Positions 1 through 6,222 of a DNA stretch of 37,722 bases are shown here, one piece after another. Numbering within the stretch: the stretch's first letter is position 1; every line of letters starts with the position of its first letter. The stretch lies in NCBI GenBank assembly GCA_016183175.1, contig JACPFC010000002.1, positions 1 to 37,722 of the forward strand. The letters run 5' to 3'. The position numbers and the translations under genes were made by a program. The DNA is from Deltaproteobacteria bacterium (lineage in GTDB: Bacteria > UBA10199 > SBBF01). The notes below the pieces were generated by a model. That model ran no database searches. It saw only the letters and a list, made by a program, of their open reading frames with translations, and had not been told where the DNA came from.

Positions 1-164
1 GCCCCCACCAGGGCGATGTAAACCGCCATCATCCCGGTCGGCATGTCGAATTTTTCCCGCGCCGCGAAGTCGTAGATCATCAGCCCCAAATAAATCAGGG
101 TGTAGAGAGTCAGAAGGGGGGATAAGACCGACATCTCGTTGAATTTTTTCTTCAAATCGATCAT
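1..164 (-). CDS. Membrane protein of unknown function, N-terminal part
   Basis: The minus strand reads from an ATG at 164 without a stop for 54 codons to the window edge, so only the N terminus is present. After a short basic start (MIDLKKKFNEM) there is a hydrophobic stretch at about residues 12-30 and, after a polar loop with AAREKFD, the beginning of a second one at the edge. This suggests a small multi-helix inner-membrane protein. A weak GGAA-like ribosome site precedes the ATG. I do not recognise the family. It is on the same strand as the 56-residue gene behind it and could be co-transcribed, but about 180 bp separate them. Confidence 0.55.
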   Translation of the reverse strand, partial: MIDLKKKFNEMSVLSPLLTLYTLIYLGLMIYDFAAREKFDMPTGMMAVYIALVG

Positions 165-345
165 GGGTTCCACAAAAATTTCGGTCCGTTTTTCGAAAAC
201 CATCCGGTGCGGGGCATACGACAGAATTTATCGCCGTTTGGTGGAAAAAACCATTGAATTTTCCCGCGCACTCGCGCGCCAAACGGGGCCTGCCGCTTCG
301 TCACCCCCACCATCGGTTTCAGGCCGACGAAGGGAGGAGCGGCCT

Positions 346-516
346 TCAACCTCTGTTGGGGGGCCCACTCGCGTCACCCGCCAGAAGTTCATTCAAATGC
401 GGATAGGCCCGCCTAAACTCTCCTTCTTCAAACTCATCATAAAGTTTCAGCAGGTCCTCAAACAATTTCCTCATGTCGTCAAACGAGAAAACAAACTTGA
501 CCGGTGAATCGTCCAT
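346..516 (-). CDS. Small acidic protein (56 aa), unknown function
   Basis: This short gene reads from MDDSPVKFVFSFDDMRK to a TGA after LLAGDASGPPNRG. It is rich in Asp/Glu and Leu and should fold mainly as helix (residues 13-47, with LFEDLLKLYDEFEEGEF). An AGAGGGAG ribosome site lies 6-7 nt before the ATG. A well-formed sigma70 promoter (TTTACA, 18-nt spacer, TATAAT) lies just upstream, and its spacer is filled by a palindrome. It is divergent from a small XRE-type regulator, so it is probably that regulator's target. The family is unknown; an antitoxin-like or anti-repressor role is possible but unsupported by sequence alone. The 180 bp after it show nothing convincing. Confidence 0.6.
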   Translation of the reverse strand: MDDSPVKFVFSFDDMRKLFEDLLKLYDEFEEGEFRRAYPHLNELLAGDASGPPNRG

Positions 517-545
517 GAATCGACTCCCTCTTAAAGCGTTGAAAA

Positions 546-575
546 ATTATACCTCCTATCGGAGGTTTATGTAAA
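546..575 (-). promoter_or_regulatory. Sigma70 promoter of the 56-aa gene
   Basis: On the minus strand TTTACA (575-570) and a perfect TATAAT (551-546) are separated by 18 nt. The predicted start is about 539, roughly 20 nt before the ATG at 516. Almost the whole spacer is a CCTCC/GGAGG palindrome, a classical repressor position. Confidence 0.7.
551..566. promoter_or_regulatory. Candidate operator O1 (palindrome in promoter spacer)
   Basis: ACCTCC-TATC-GGAGGT is an inverted repeat with a 4-nt centre. Its right half extends to GGAGGTTT, identical to the half-site of the second copy 46 bp away (centre to centre). A protein bound here would block the sigma70 promoter of the 56-aa gene. The adjacent XRE-type protein is the obvious candidate ligand (inference). 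Confidence 0.6.
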
Positions 576-594
576 GGGCGATTCGTCTATCATC

Positions 595-614
595 AAACCT
601 CCAAAAGGAGGTTT
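595..614. promoter_or_regulatory. Candidate operator O2 overlapping the regulator's ribosome site
   Basis: AAACCTCC-AAAA-GGAGGTTT is a perfect palindrome with 8-bp arms. The right arm contains the GGAGG Shine-Dalgarno sequence of the regulator gene, 5 nt before its TTG start. The same sequence could therefore act as a DNA operator for autoregulation or, in RNA, as a hairpin hiding the ribosome site. Confidence 0.6.
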
Positions 615-616
615 TC

Positions 617-850
617 TTGCAAAAGGCCCAGTTGCTCAAAGAACTTGCCCGGCAGTTGGTCAAAGTCAGAACCCAGCGCGGGCTCAACCAAGACTTTGTC
701 GAGAATTTCGGCGTCAGCCTCAAGTACTACCAAAAGCTCGAATCCCCCAAGGTCCTCAAAAATCCCTCCCTGTGGGTCCTCCATTGCCTTGCCAAGGCCT
801 TTAAAACGAATATCATTATCACCCCCCGCGGCGTTCAAATCAAAGAATAG
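617..850 (+). CDS. Small XRE-type helix-turn-helix regulator (77 aa)
   Basis: The protein is a single small helix-turn-helix domain. QLVKVRTQRGLNQDFVENFG (residues 12-31) matches helix 2-turn-helix 3 of XRE/Cro-type repressors, and VSLKYYQKLESPKVLKNPSL continues the fold. The C terminus (LAKAFKTNIIITPRG) is typical of compact regulators of toxin-antitoxin or restriction loci. The start is TTG, chosen because a GGAGG site lies 5 nt upstream and no ATG or GTG precedes the domain. It is divergent from the 56-aa gene, with two copies of one palindrome between them, so it probably represses both transcripts. Recognition of the HTH is by pattern. Confidence 0.75.
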   Translation: MQKAQLLKELARQLVKVRTQRGLNQDFVENFGVSLKYYQKLESPKVLKNPSLWVLHCLAKAFKTNIIITPRGVQIKE

Positions 851-871
851 ACCGAAAATCGTCTCAAAATT

Positions 872-885
872 GGACGGTACCGTCC
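872..885. promoter_or_regulatory. Candidate sigma54 enhancer (UAS) palindrome, copy 1
   Basis: GGACGGTACCGTCC is a perfect 14-bp palindrome, flanked by further degenerate half-sites (ACCGAAAATCG before, CGAAAATAGGTCG after). Its centre is 130.5 bp before the -12 cytosine of the sigma54 promoter downstream. The same palindrome at the same distance precedes the only other sigma54 promoter found here. Enhancer-binding activators usually bind palindromes about 100-200 bp upstream. Confidence 0.6.
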
Positions 886-955
886 GAAAATAGGTCGATC
901 AGCCAACACAACCGGGAGCAATGAATCACTCGCCATCATTCTAACCCCTTGTTTT

Positions 956-989
956 CCCTACACCCTAAACTCTACACCCTAACCCTGCC
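956..989 (+). repeat. CCCTANN heptad array, copy 1
   Basis: Units are CCCTACA, CCCTAAA, CTCTACA, a 6-nt CCCTAA, and CCCTGCC. The complementary strand has several GGG runs with short loops, a possible G-quadruplex. The array ends 5 bp before the TGGCAC of the sigma54 promoter, as does the copy at 10693. Confidence 0.75.
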
Positions 990-994
990 GGAAA

Positions 995-1010
995 TGGCAC
1001 GAGAATTGCT
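995..1010 (+). promoter_or_regulatory. Sigma54 (RpoN) promoter
   Basis: TGGCAC-GAGAA-TTGCT matches the -24/-12 consensus, with GG and GC separated by exactly 10 nt. The predicted start is near 1021, giving a leader of only about 16 nt that begins with the GGAAGGAGG ribosome site. Confidence 0.85.
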
Positions 1011-1036
1011 TACTCAACAGGGAAGGAGGATTTTTT

Positions 1037-1528
1037 ATGTCCAACGAAATTTCTCAGCAGTCTTATCCTGTTTATCCCGATCCCCGGATGGACCCGTGGG
1101 ATTATCAAGCCGCACTCTCCGGCTTCAAAAACGGGGAAGAATTCAAGAAGGAATATTTTAACCAAGCCAAAAAAGCGGTCGTTTCGGGGGTTGCCGCCGG
1201 GACGGGGGTTTTTGCCGCCGGGTTTGGCCTCTCTGCGGGGGTAGTGAGTGGATTGGATATCTTCCCTGCGGCGGGAGGGTTTTTGATTCGCGCCGGCGTC
1301 GGTCTGTGCCGCGCCGCAAAAATTGTTGGCCTTGCCGCCTGGAATACGGCACAATCGGCCTGGTATTCGCTGGCAGGCGCGGCCTCAACACCGCAGGGGC
1401 AGGAGGTGATAAAAAGTGTTGCCGAATGCGTTGACGGTGCTACACCCGGATCGCCAGCACCCAGTACACCCTTTGCTGGTCTTTGTAATGCAACAAGCGA
1501 GTTCATCCAAAAAATCGAAAAAGAATAA
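1037..1528 (+). CDS. Gly/Ala-rich hydrophobic protein, unknown
   Basis: The 163-residue protein has a polar N terminus (about 1-46), then a long Gly/Ala/Val-rich hydrophobic region (about 47-105) that could form two or three membrane helices or hairpins. The C-terminal part is polar with Cys131 and Cys150; Cys91 lies in the hydrophobic region. There is no classical signal peptide. A strong GGAGG site lies 7 nt before the ATG, and a near-perfect sigma54 promoter directly precedes the gene. A small two-helix membrane protein follows 7 nt after the stop, so the two form an operon. The composition recalls small membrane-inserting proteins such as bacteriocin-like or holin-like ones, but I do not recognise the family and assign no function. 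Confidence 0.75.
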   Translation: MSNEISQQSYPVYPDPRMDPWDYQAALSGFKNGEEFKKEYFNQAKKAVVSGVAAGTGVFAAGFGLSAGVVSGLDIFPAAGGFLIRAGVGLCRAAKIVGLAAWNTAQSAWYSLAGAASTPQGQEVIKSVAECVDGATPGSPAPSTPFAGLCNATSEFIQKIEKE

Positions 1529-1535
1529 ATAGCCT

Positions 1536-1760
1536 ATGAGAAAAGTAGTCAATGGGTTGGTAAGCACGAGTATTGGTTTATTGACAATGGGTGTTGGGAT
1601 TTTCACTTTGATTGATAGGACTCTTCCCGCTCGTTTGGGAGAGGCGAGCATCCCACTTACAAGAAAAACTTCAATCTTTGTGGGTGTCGTTGTGGTTCTC
1701 TGTGGTCTCTGGTTTCTCTATTTTGGCATCAAAAATTTTCTCAAATCCCGCCGACCGTAG
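1536..1760 (+). CDS. Small two-helix membrane protein (74 aa), unknown
   Basis: Two hydrophobic helices are visible: VNGLVSTSIGLLTMGVGIFT (about residues 5-24) and IFVGVVVVLCGLWFLYFGI (about 47-65). A 20-residue loop with Arg and Glu lies between them, and the C-terminal tail is basic (KNFLKSRRP). It begins 7 nt after the preceding gene and has only a weak ribosome site, so translation is probably coupled. A small two-helix partner behind a hydrophobic Gly/Ala-rich protein would suit an immunity, chaperone or membrane-anchoring role; this is inference only. Confidence 0.65.
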   Translation: MRKVVNGLVSTSIGLLTMGVGIFTLIDRTLPARLGEASIPLTRKTSIFVGVVVVLCGLWFLYFGIKNFLKSRRP

Positions 1761-1877
1761 TTTTTTATTTTTTTAAGCAACTCCCACGGTTCGCCAGCCG
1801 AAAACCTTATCAGTCGTGTTGGGGGTAAATTTTTTAGCCCCGATCCTAAAGGACCACTTTGTGGAAGGGGTAATTTC

Positions 1878-2420
1878 ATGGGAGGGAATATGTCAGCTCA
1901 GGTCGCTCTTGTTGCGGAAGGTCAAATTGAACAAATCATCCTTTTAATCCGAGGCCAGAAGGTCATGATCGATGCCGATCTGGCCCATGTTTATGGCGTC
2001 ACTACCAAAAGGCTGAGGGAGCAGGTCCGGCGTAACAAGGTGCGGTTTCCAGCGGATTTCATGTTTCTCCTCACCAAAGAGGAGCATATGGAGGTCGCCG
2101 CAAATTGCGGCCACCTCGCCAGCCTCAAATTCTCACGGTCACTTTCCTACGCTTTTACCGAGTACGGTGCCATTATGCTGGCTAGCATTCTCAATAGTGA
2201 AGTAGCCGTCAGGGCCAGCGTCCAAGTTGTCCGGGCCTTTGTCCGTTTACGCCAGATCATCAACGCCAATAAAGACCTGGCCCAGAAGCTTGAAAAGATG
2301 GAGAAAAAATACGATCACCAATTCAAACTGGTTTTCCAAGTCATTAACCAGCTCATGGTACCGCCATCCCCGCATGGCGTGAAGTCGGAATTCACCAAGG
2401 TTAAAGGCTTTGGGCGATAA
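1878..2420 (+). CDS. ORF6N-domain DNA-binding protein
   Basis: Residues 17-105 match the ORF6N (KilA-N-related) domain of phage and mobile-element proteins: EQIILLIRGQKVMIDADLAH, VYGVTTKRLREQVRRN, RFPADFMFLLTKEE, and SYAFTEYGAIMLASILNSE. A helical, probably coiled-coil segment follows (about 118-155, KDLAQKLEKMEKKYDHQFK). These proteins are common in accessory regions and prophages and are thought to bind DNA. GGAAGGGG lies 7 nt before the ATG used here; an in-frame ATG four codons later also has a GGGAGGG site and is equally plausible. It stands alone. The next 220 bp hold only a repeat and a gene fragment. Confidence 0.85.
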   Translation: MGGNMSAQVALVAEGQIEQIILLIRGQKVMIDADLAHVYGVTTKRLREQVRRNKVRFPADFMFLLTKEEHMEVAANCGHLASLKFSRSLSYAFTEYGAIMLASILNSEVAVRASVQVVRAFVRLRQIINANKDLAQKLEKMEKKYDHQFKLVFQVINQLMVPPSPHGVKSEFTKVKGFGR

Positions 2421-2590
2421 TCCCCCATCCCCCCGACACGGGCAAAACGATTCTCCTTTGAGCATTGGATTAAAAATCATCCATCTGTCAGGGGTTATCT
2501 TCCTGATCCGAAAAAGGAAATTCCTTGATTAGTGAACGAGGGGGAGGGATAAATCATTTTTGTCGTATGGGGTGGACAGAGGAGGCTAGG

Positions 2591-2644
2591 TTGAGCATGC
2601 AAAAGTACAACTGGTCCGCTGTCAGAACCTGACCCCAGGGTTTT
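2591..2644. repeat. Island-flanking direct repeat, left copy
   Basis: This 54-bp segment, beginning TTGAGCATGCAA and ending with AACCTGACCCCAGGGTTTT, matches 4996-5049 at 47 of 54 positions in the same orientation. The copies are 2,405 bp apart and bracket the methyltransferase/HNH/toxin-like cluster. The complement (GGGGTCAGGTTCTGAC) resembles ends of dispersed REP-like elements I recall from environmental genomes. Confidence 0.75.
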
Positions 2645-2647
2645 TTT

Positions 2648-2770
2648 TTAGACTGCACCAGCCTCTTTCCAGCGTTGCATGGCCGGATCGAGATGGAATT
2701 TGAAGAAGTTCTCGAAAGTGATCACATTGGGGGCCTGCTTGTAGTTCGTCAAAAGGATGGTCGAGGACAA
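2648..2770 (-). pseudogene. C-terminal gene fragment
   Basis: On the minus strand 40 codons run from a TTG to a TAA and encode a natural-looking C terminus: LLTNYKQAPNVITFENFFKF and then LDPAMQRWKEAGAV. An in-frame stop lies just upstream and there is no ribosome site. It looks like the tail of a gene whose front was lost when the flanking repeat or island rearranged. I do not recognise the parent family. Confidence 0.35.
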
Positions 2771-2775
2771 TTACG

Positions 2776-2988
2776 TTACAAGGATTGTGCCAATGTTACT
2801 TCAAGCGGTGTTTTCTTTACAGTACTGACCTGCTGAACTGAAAAACCTAAGATGTGTCCTTTTTCATCCACTTTTTCCATGACTAGATCATTATCGGTTG
2901 CCCGAAAATACCCCACCTTATTTTCAAACATAACTTCTAAATAATCTCCTTCTTGGTCATACCAAACTTTTATGTCTTTGCGCTCCAT
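2776..2988 (-). CDS. DUF2283-family protein, probable antitoxin-like partner
   Basis: The 70-residue protein begins MERKDIKVWYDQEGDYLEVM and continues with a beta-strand pattern (DLVMEKVDEKGHILGFSV) typical of DUF2283, a small beta-rich family. AAGGGAG precedes the ATG. Its first 19 bases overlap the end of the upstream nuclease-like gene, so the two are translationally coupled. DUF2283 genes are often found next to small RelE-, BrnT- or barnase-like genes, and a toxin-antitoxin-like pair is the likeliest reading. That role is inferred from context; the family match is by pattern. Confidence 0.75.
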   Translation of the reverse strand: MERKDIKVWYDQEGDYLEVMFENKVGYFRATDNDLVMEKVDEKGHILGFSVQQVSTVKKTPLEVTLAQSL

Positions 2989-3284
2989 AGAATTTCTCCC
3001 TTCTTAATCTTATCAGTCAAATAAGCCGTCAAAATAAAAGCATCCACCTCTTTGGCCTTAACGACAACACACAGAAACTTTCCCCCAACTTGTGTCTTTG
3101 CATAATATCGGTAGTATAAATGAGTATCTTCACTGCTTTTAGATTGTATAACACATTCCGGTTTTAATAAAGCCTCAACAATAGCTTTTTCCATGGGCGC
3201 CATTTCCGGGTGTTCAAGGATATGGGCAAGCCGCTCATCGGTCAGGCGTATTGCTGTCCCTTGGTAATCTTTGAGGTATCGCAT
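2970..3284 (-). CDS. Small nuclease-fold (toxin-like) protein
   Basis: The 104 residues include RLTDERLAHILEHPEM (about 13-28), a central EAL/KPECVIQSKS, LYYRYYAKTQVGGKFLCVVV (about 56-75) and FILTAYLTDKIKKGE. This layout, an N-terminal His-containing helix followed by strands ending in a TAYLTD-type motif, is typical of a family of small proteins related to the barnase-EndoU-RelE-like (PBECR/DUF4258-type) nucleases. AAGGAGGG lies directly upstream of the ATG. It overlaps the DUF2283 gene downstream, the usual arrangement of a toxin-first pair. Catalysis is not shown, and the family assignment is from memory of sequence pattern. Confidence 0.65.
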   Translation of the reverse strand: MRYLKDYQGTAIRLTDERLAHILEHPEMAPMEKAIVEALLKPECVIQSKSSEDTHLYYRYYAKTQVGGKFLCVVVKAKEVDAFILTAYLTDKIKKGEILWSAKT

Positions 3285-3293
3285 TTTCCCTCC

Positions 3294-3671
3294 TTAGCCC
3301 GCCAAGTAATGCTCATAACAACGCTCCCAGGGAACAAAGACTTGCCATCCTTCCTTCTGCGCCCTTGTTATTTCATCAATGAAATCGCCGATGGTGCGAT
3401 GAAAGGGATCATTCACCTTCTCGTCTGTTGCTTCGGTTTTAGAAAATTCGTGGAAGCAGTGATCATCAGGATTGAGCGGTTCAGTGTTGTAAATAAAGAG
3501 TTCAGGAAGCCGAACCTGATCGGCAATAAAAAGATCATCGGGTATCATTTCTTTGATTTGATTGGAAACCGGGGCCGGGGTCAGTCCTTTAGGGTTCGAA
3601 AAAACAATACAACCCCACCTCTTAAAATTACTGGCGTCTCGATACAAATAGTGGAAGCAAATATTTTCCAT
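3294..3671 (-). CDS. Conserved protein of unknown function (125 aa)
   Basis: The sequence (MENICFHYLYRDASNFKRWG, VFSNPKGL, IADQVRLPELF, HCFHEFSKTEATDE) resembles a short, soluble family I have seen in accessory regions, with a strand-rich N terminus and an acidic middle. No catalytic motif is clear. It lies 7 nt after the HNH gene and 9 nt before the toxin-like gene, so all four downstream genes of the island probably share one transcript. GAGG precedes the ATG. No function is assigned. Confidence 0.7.
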   Translation of the reverse strand: MENICFHYLYRDASNFKRWGCIVFSNPKGLTPAPVSNQIKEMIPDDLFIADQVRLPELFIYNTEPLNPDDHCFHEFSKTEATDEKVNDPFHRTIGDFIDEITRAQKEGWQVFVPWERCYEHYLAG

Positions 3672-3678
3672 AGCTACC

Positions 3679-4446
3679 TCAATTTATAAAAATATGATCG
3701 TTGTGATGCTTAAGAAAAGTTGCGTCAGGCACAAAACGATTCGGCAGATTCATTTTTTGTCCCTTATAATCCAGAAAGAAATCTCGTGTCGCCTTGTCTG
3801 ATTTATCATGCAACAATACTTTTGACAAACGGATCTCAAACTCGGCAGTAATTGTCATCAAGCCCCTATCAAAAGCCCTGTCATGAAGCACATTGAGGCA
3901 AAGTCCATTACGGGGATTGACACGATTCTTTTCGTCAACCGACCAAGGCACGATATGACTTGCGTTAAGCAGATCGACAACGGGAAGACCCGTAATGCAA
4001 CATTTAAAATCATACGCCGATAAAACAGCCTTTCGAAAAAATTGCTGATTCACGCGTGCTCGGACAATGGTTTCTCGTTCTTTACCTTCACGAGGTAAAT
4101 CGTCCGTTTTAATATCAGTGACTTGTTCAATGGGTTTATGAAAAGCACCAGCCAAAAACCGCTCACTTTCAAAAGCTAATTTTTCCCAATTGTCATTAAA
4201 CTCCTCCCAAATTTCTTCCTCGCCTTTGGAACCATGAGAAGCTCCTTTGATATTCCTCTTCTTTAACGAGGGATCGAGTCTTGCAAAGTTCGCCAACTTC
4301 CATGAAACCGCCGAAGGGGTCCTGTCTATGGCTTTGGCAAGTTCAATAATTTGAGGATTACGGTTATGAATACTTCCAAAAGAAATTTTACAATAAAGGT
4401 TAAAGGCAAGTATCAGTTCCTCTCTGGTCCATTTGCTGTTACGCAT
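3679..4446 (-). CDS. HNH endonuclease, probable restriction enzyme
   Basis: The 255-residue protein ends in an intact HNH_2-type nuclease domain: CCITGLPVVDLLNASHIVPW (about 165-185), then NPRNGLCLNVLHDRAFDRG and LSKVLLHD. The catalytic His of HIVPW, the Asn of NGLCLN and the His of LHDRAFD are all present. The N terminus (KWTREELILAFNLYCKISFG) and the AVSWKLANFARLDPS segment are typical of HNH restriction endonucleases paired with cytosine methyltransferases. I chose the ATG at 4446 because it overlaps the methyltransferase stop by 8 nt. The partner methyltransferase is truncated, so an active enzyme here would have no protecting methylase in this window. Confidence 0.8.
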   Translation of the reverse strand: MRNSKWTREELILAFNLYCKISFGSIHNRNPQIIELAKAIDRTPSAVSWKLANFARLDPSLKKRNIKGASHGSKGEEEIWEEFNDNWEKLAFESERFLAGAFHKPIEQVTDIKTDDLPREGKERETIVRARVNQQFFRKAVLSAYDFKCCITGLPVVDLLNASHIVPWSVDEKNRVNPRNGLCLNVLHDRAFDRGLMTITAEFEIRLSKVLLHDKSDKATRDFFLDYKGQKMNLPNRFVPDATFLKHHNDHIFIN

Positions 4447-4873
4447 TTGAGATTGTCCAGAGAGTTCTGTCCTTCTCATGGCTGACAAGATTTTTGACAT
4501 TTTCCAGCAGGAAGGCATCCGGCCGTTTGTCTTTCAGGATCCTTTTGATTTCGAAAAAGAGGGTGCCCTGTGTCGGGTCGTCAAACCCGTGAGGTCTGCC
4601 AAGAGAATTTTTCTTTGATACTCCCGAAATGGAAAAGGGCTGACATGGAAAACCAGCCACCAGAATGTTGTGATCCGGTATTTTGGCACTTGCCATTTCC
4701 CTGATGTCACCTGCCGGCATTTCACCAAAGTTGGTTTGATAGGTAAGTTGGGCAAACTTGTTCCACTCAGATGAGAAAACGCAGGTCCCACCAGCCGCTT
4801 CAAACGCGATTCTCATGCCACCGATGCCGGCAAACAGGTCAATAAACTTGAAAGTGTGTAATTGAGGGGCCAT
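4439..4873 (-). pseudogene. DNA cytosine-5 methyltransferase, C-terminally truncated
   Basis: The 144 residues carry the N-terminal half of a Dcm-type methyltransferase: motif I FIDLFAGIGGMR (AdoMet binding, about 10-21), the motif IV catalytic loop GFPCQPFS (about 74-81, with the nucleophile Cys), and motif VI ENVKNL (about 124-129). After VSHEKDRT the frame runs into WTISNA and stops. Motifs VIII-X and the target-recognition domain, normally another 180-250 residues, are missing. The end fuses directly to the start of the HNH gene, which looks like an internal deletion. It is probably inactive. Misassembly is an alternative. Confidence 0.8.
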
Positions 4874-4995
4874 AGAGACAGGAAGGAGCCTTACTTGGAA
4901 TATAACTAGCAGATTATTTGTTTGTTTTGAATCATTATTTTAATTCCTTTTTGATTCCAGTTTGTAAATGGGGCGGGTCGTGACAGTGGACCAGA

Positions 4996-5049
4996 TTGAG
5001 CATGCAAGGACACAACTAGTCCGCTGTTAGAACCTGACCCCAAGGTTTT
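4996..5049. repeat. Island-flanking direct repeat, right copy
   Basis: Second copy of the 54-bp repeat, beginning TTGAGCATGCAAGG and ending AACCTGACCCCAAGGTTTT, 87% identical to the left copy. It lies in the 222-bp gap between the methyltransferase start and the next minus-strand operon. Confidence 0.75.
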
Positions 5050-5095
5050 CACCGTTGATGTAACTGTGTATCTCGTGATTCATATTTATTCGCGC

Positions 5096-5878
5096 CTACT
5101 CGTTTTGTCGTGACTTTATTATTTTCTCTTCAACTTCCTTAGACCCCAGCGGAGAAATATGAACCCGAAACTTTACTCGGTCGTGCTCAATAAGACGCGC
5201 CTTATGAAGAGGCTCCAAGACCCGAGTCCGGAACATACTCACGCTACTGTACTCGACCCAACTCGCCAGCTCTTTAACTGGTACCCATGCTGGCTCCTTA
5301 TGCAGGAACAAGAGTACCTGATCGCTATTTGACATTGCAGGATCGAGCACCCGTTTCATGTCACCAACTTCCCAGATTAGTGGGAGTTTACGCTCGATGA
5401 GTGCATCAACAGCTTCCTGTGCTTCCTTCGTTGATACACGATGAAATATACGTACCAGTTCGGCGAGGACCCAACTTGCCATTCCGTACACTGCGGTAGC
5501 ATCGAGAAAGTTTGGGTCTACGTCCCCTCCGACATGTCCGACACCTCGGTTATTTCTTATCTCATAAAGAGCCGGGAGAACCCGTGGAATAAGCACGCGA
5601 AGACTTCTGTCGCCAACGCGGCTGGGGTTTGCTGGCAAACCCTCGAGAGCACGGCAGGCTTTCACCATGTCTTTTAGCTTTGATGGCTTTGCAGCAAATT
5701 TTTCAGCGATGCTCCCCTCGATAACCGTATAAACTACCTCGCAGAATTTGCCGCCATTGAGTTCGGATGGCTCCCATCTATGTTCAGCGAAATTCGCCCC
5801 GATTTCCTGGTAACTTTTCAAGAGCGGATCCCGTAATCCCGATGGTAAACCAGCTAGTATCTTTGTCGCATCAATCAT
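5096..5878 (-). CDS. HEPN-like protein with C-terminal winged helix
   Basis: The 260-residue protein has two parts. Residues 1-150 are helical and contain YEIRNNRGVGH (105-115), an R-x6-H pattern like the catalytic motif of HEPN ribonucleases, followed by HVGGDVDPNFLDATAVYG. Residues about 185-255 form a typical winged helix (LLFLHKEPAWVPVKELASWV, then ISPLGSKEVEEKI). The ATG overlaps the stop of the preceding decayed paralogue (ATGA), and that fragment aligns with residues 20-130 of this protein. HEPN proteins often act in RNA-cleaving toxin or phage-defence systems, and that is my best reading. Family name unknown; function inferred. Confidence 0.65.
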   Translation of the reverse strand: MIDATKILAGLPSGLRDPLLKSYQEIGANFAEHRWEPSELNGGKFCEVVYTVIEGSIAEKFAAKPSKLKDMVKACRALEGLPANPSRVGDRSLRVLIPRVLPALYEIRNNRGVGHVGGDVDPNFLDATAVYGMASWVLAELVRIFHRVSTKEAQEAVDALIERKLPLIWEVGDMKRVLDPAMSNSDQVLLFLHKEPAWVPVKELASWVEYSSVSMFRTRVLEPLHKARLIEHDRVKFRVHISPLGSKEVEEKIIKSRQNE

Positions 5879-6193
5879 TGGCTTTGCTGTTCAGTTCCTT
5901 GATAAGAGTAGCCACACATCGCCTCAATTGAATTTGTATCTATCTCGTCAGGGTCATGCCTCGCACCCATATTGCTCGCGATGTCATAGATTACCCGACA
6001 AGCGCGGGGAATCAATAAGTGCAAAGAATCGTCGTATGAACCATCCGCGCGTTGCAACGGCCTTTAGAATCGCCTCTACGAACTTCCCCGTTTTTGCGAT
6101 GCCTTCCCAGTCTTGCTCCTGATATTTCAACAATGCATCTTGGTAGTGTTTTAAAAGAGAAGCTACATGTTTATTCGAAAAAACATGCTCCAA
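5875..6193 (-). pseudogene. Frameshifted, truncated paralogue of the HEPN-like gene
   Basis: Two overlapping frames encode parts of one protein: LLKHYQDALLKYQEQDWEGI and KFVEAILKAVATR in the first, then SLHLLIPRACRVIYDI and GARHDPDEIDTNSIEAMCGY in the second. They match, in order, residues 20-56 and 92-132 of the downstream HEPN-like protein, with a frameshift and a lost stretch near 6060. The region aligning with RNNRGVGH reads ASNMGARH, so the putative catalytic Arg is gone. The C-terminal winged helix is missing. The first frame has only TTG as a start. It sits 29 bp after the 121-aa gene. Confidence 0.65.
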
Positions 6194-6222
6194 AATATCT
6201 TTAGTATTTGCGGTCTACGGCT

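Noticed and set aside
139-507. Plus-strand frame of 122 codons
   Set aside because: It has no ribosome site, odd composition, and covers the better-supported 56-aa minus-strand gene.
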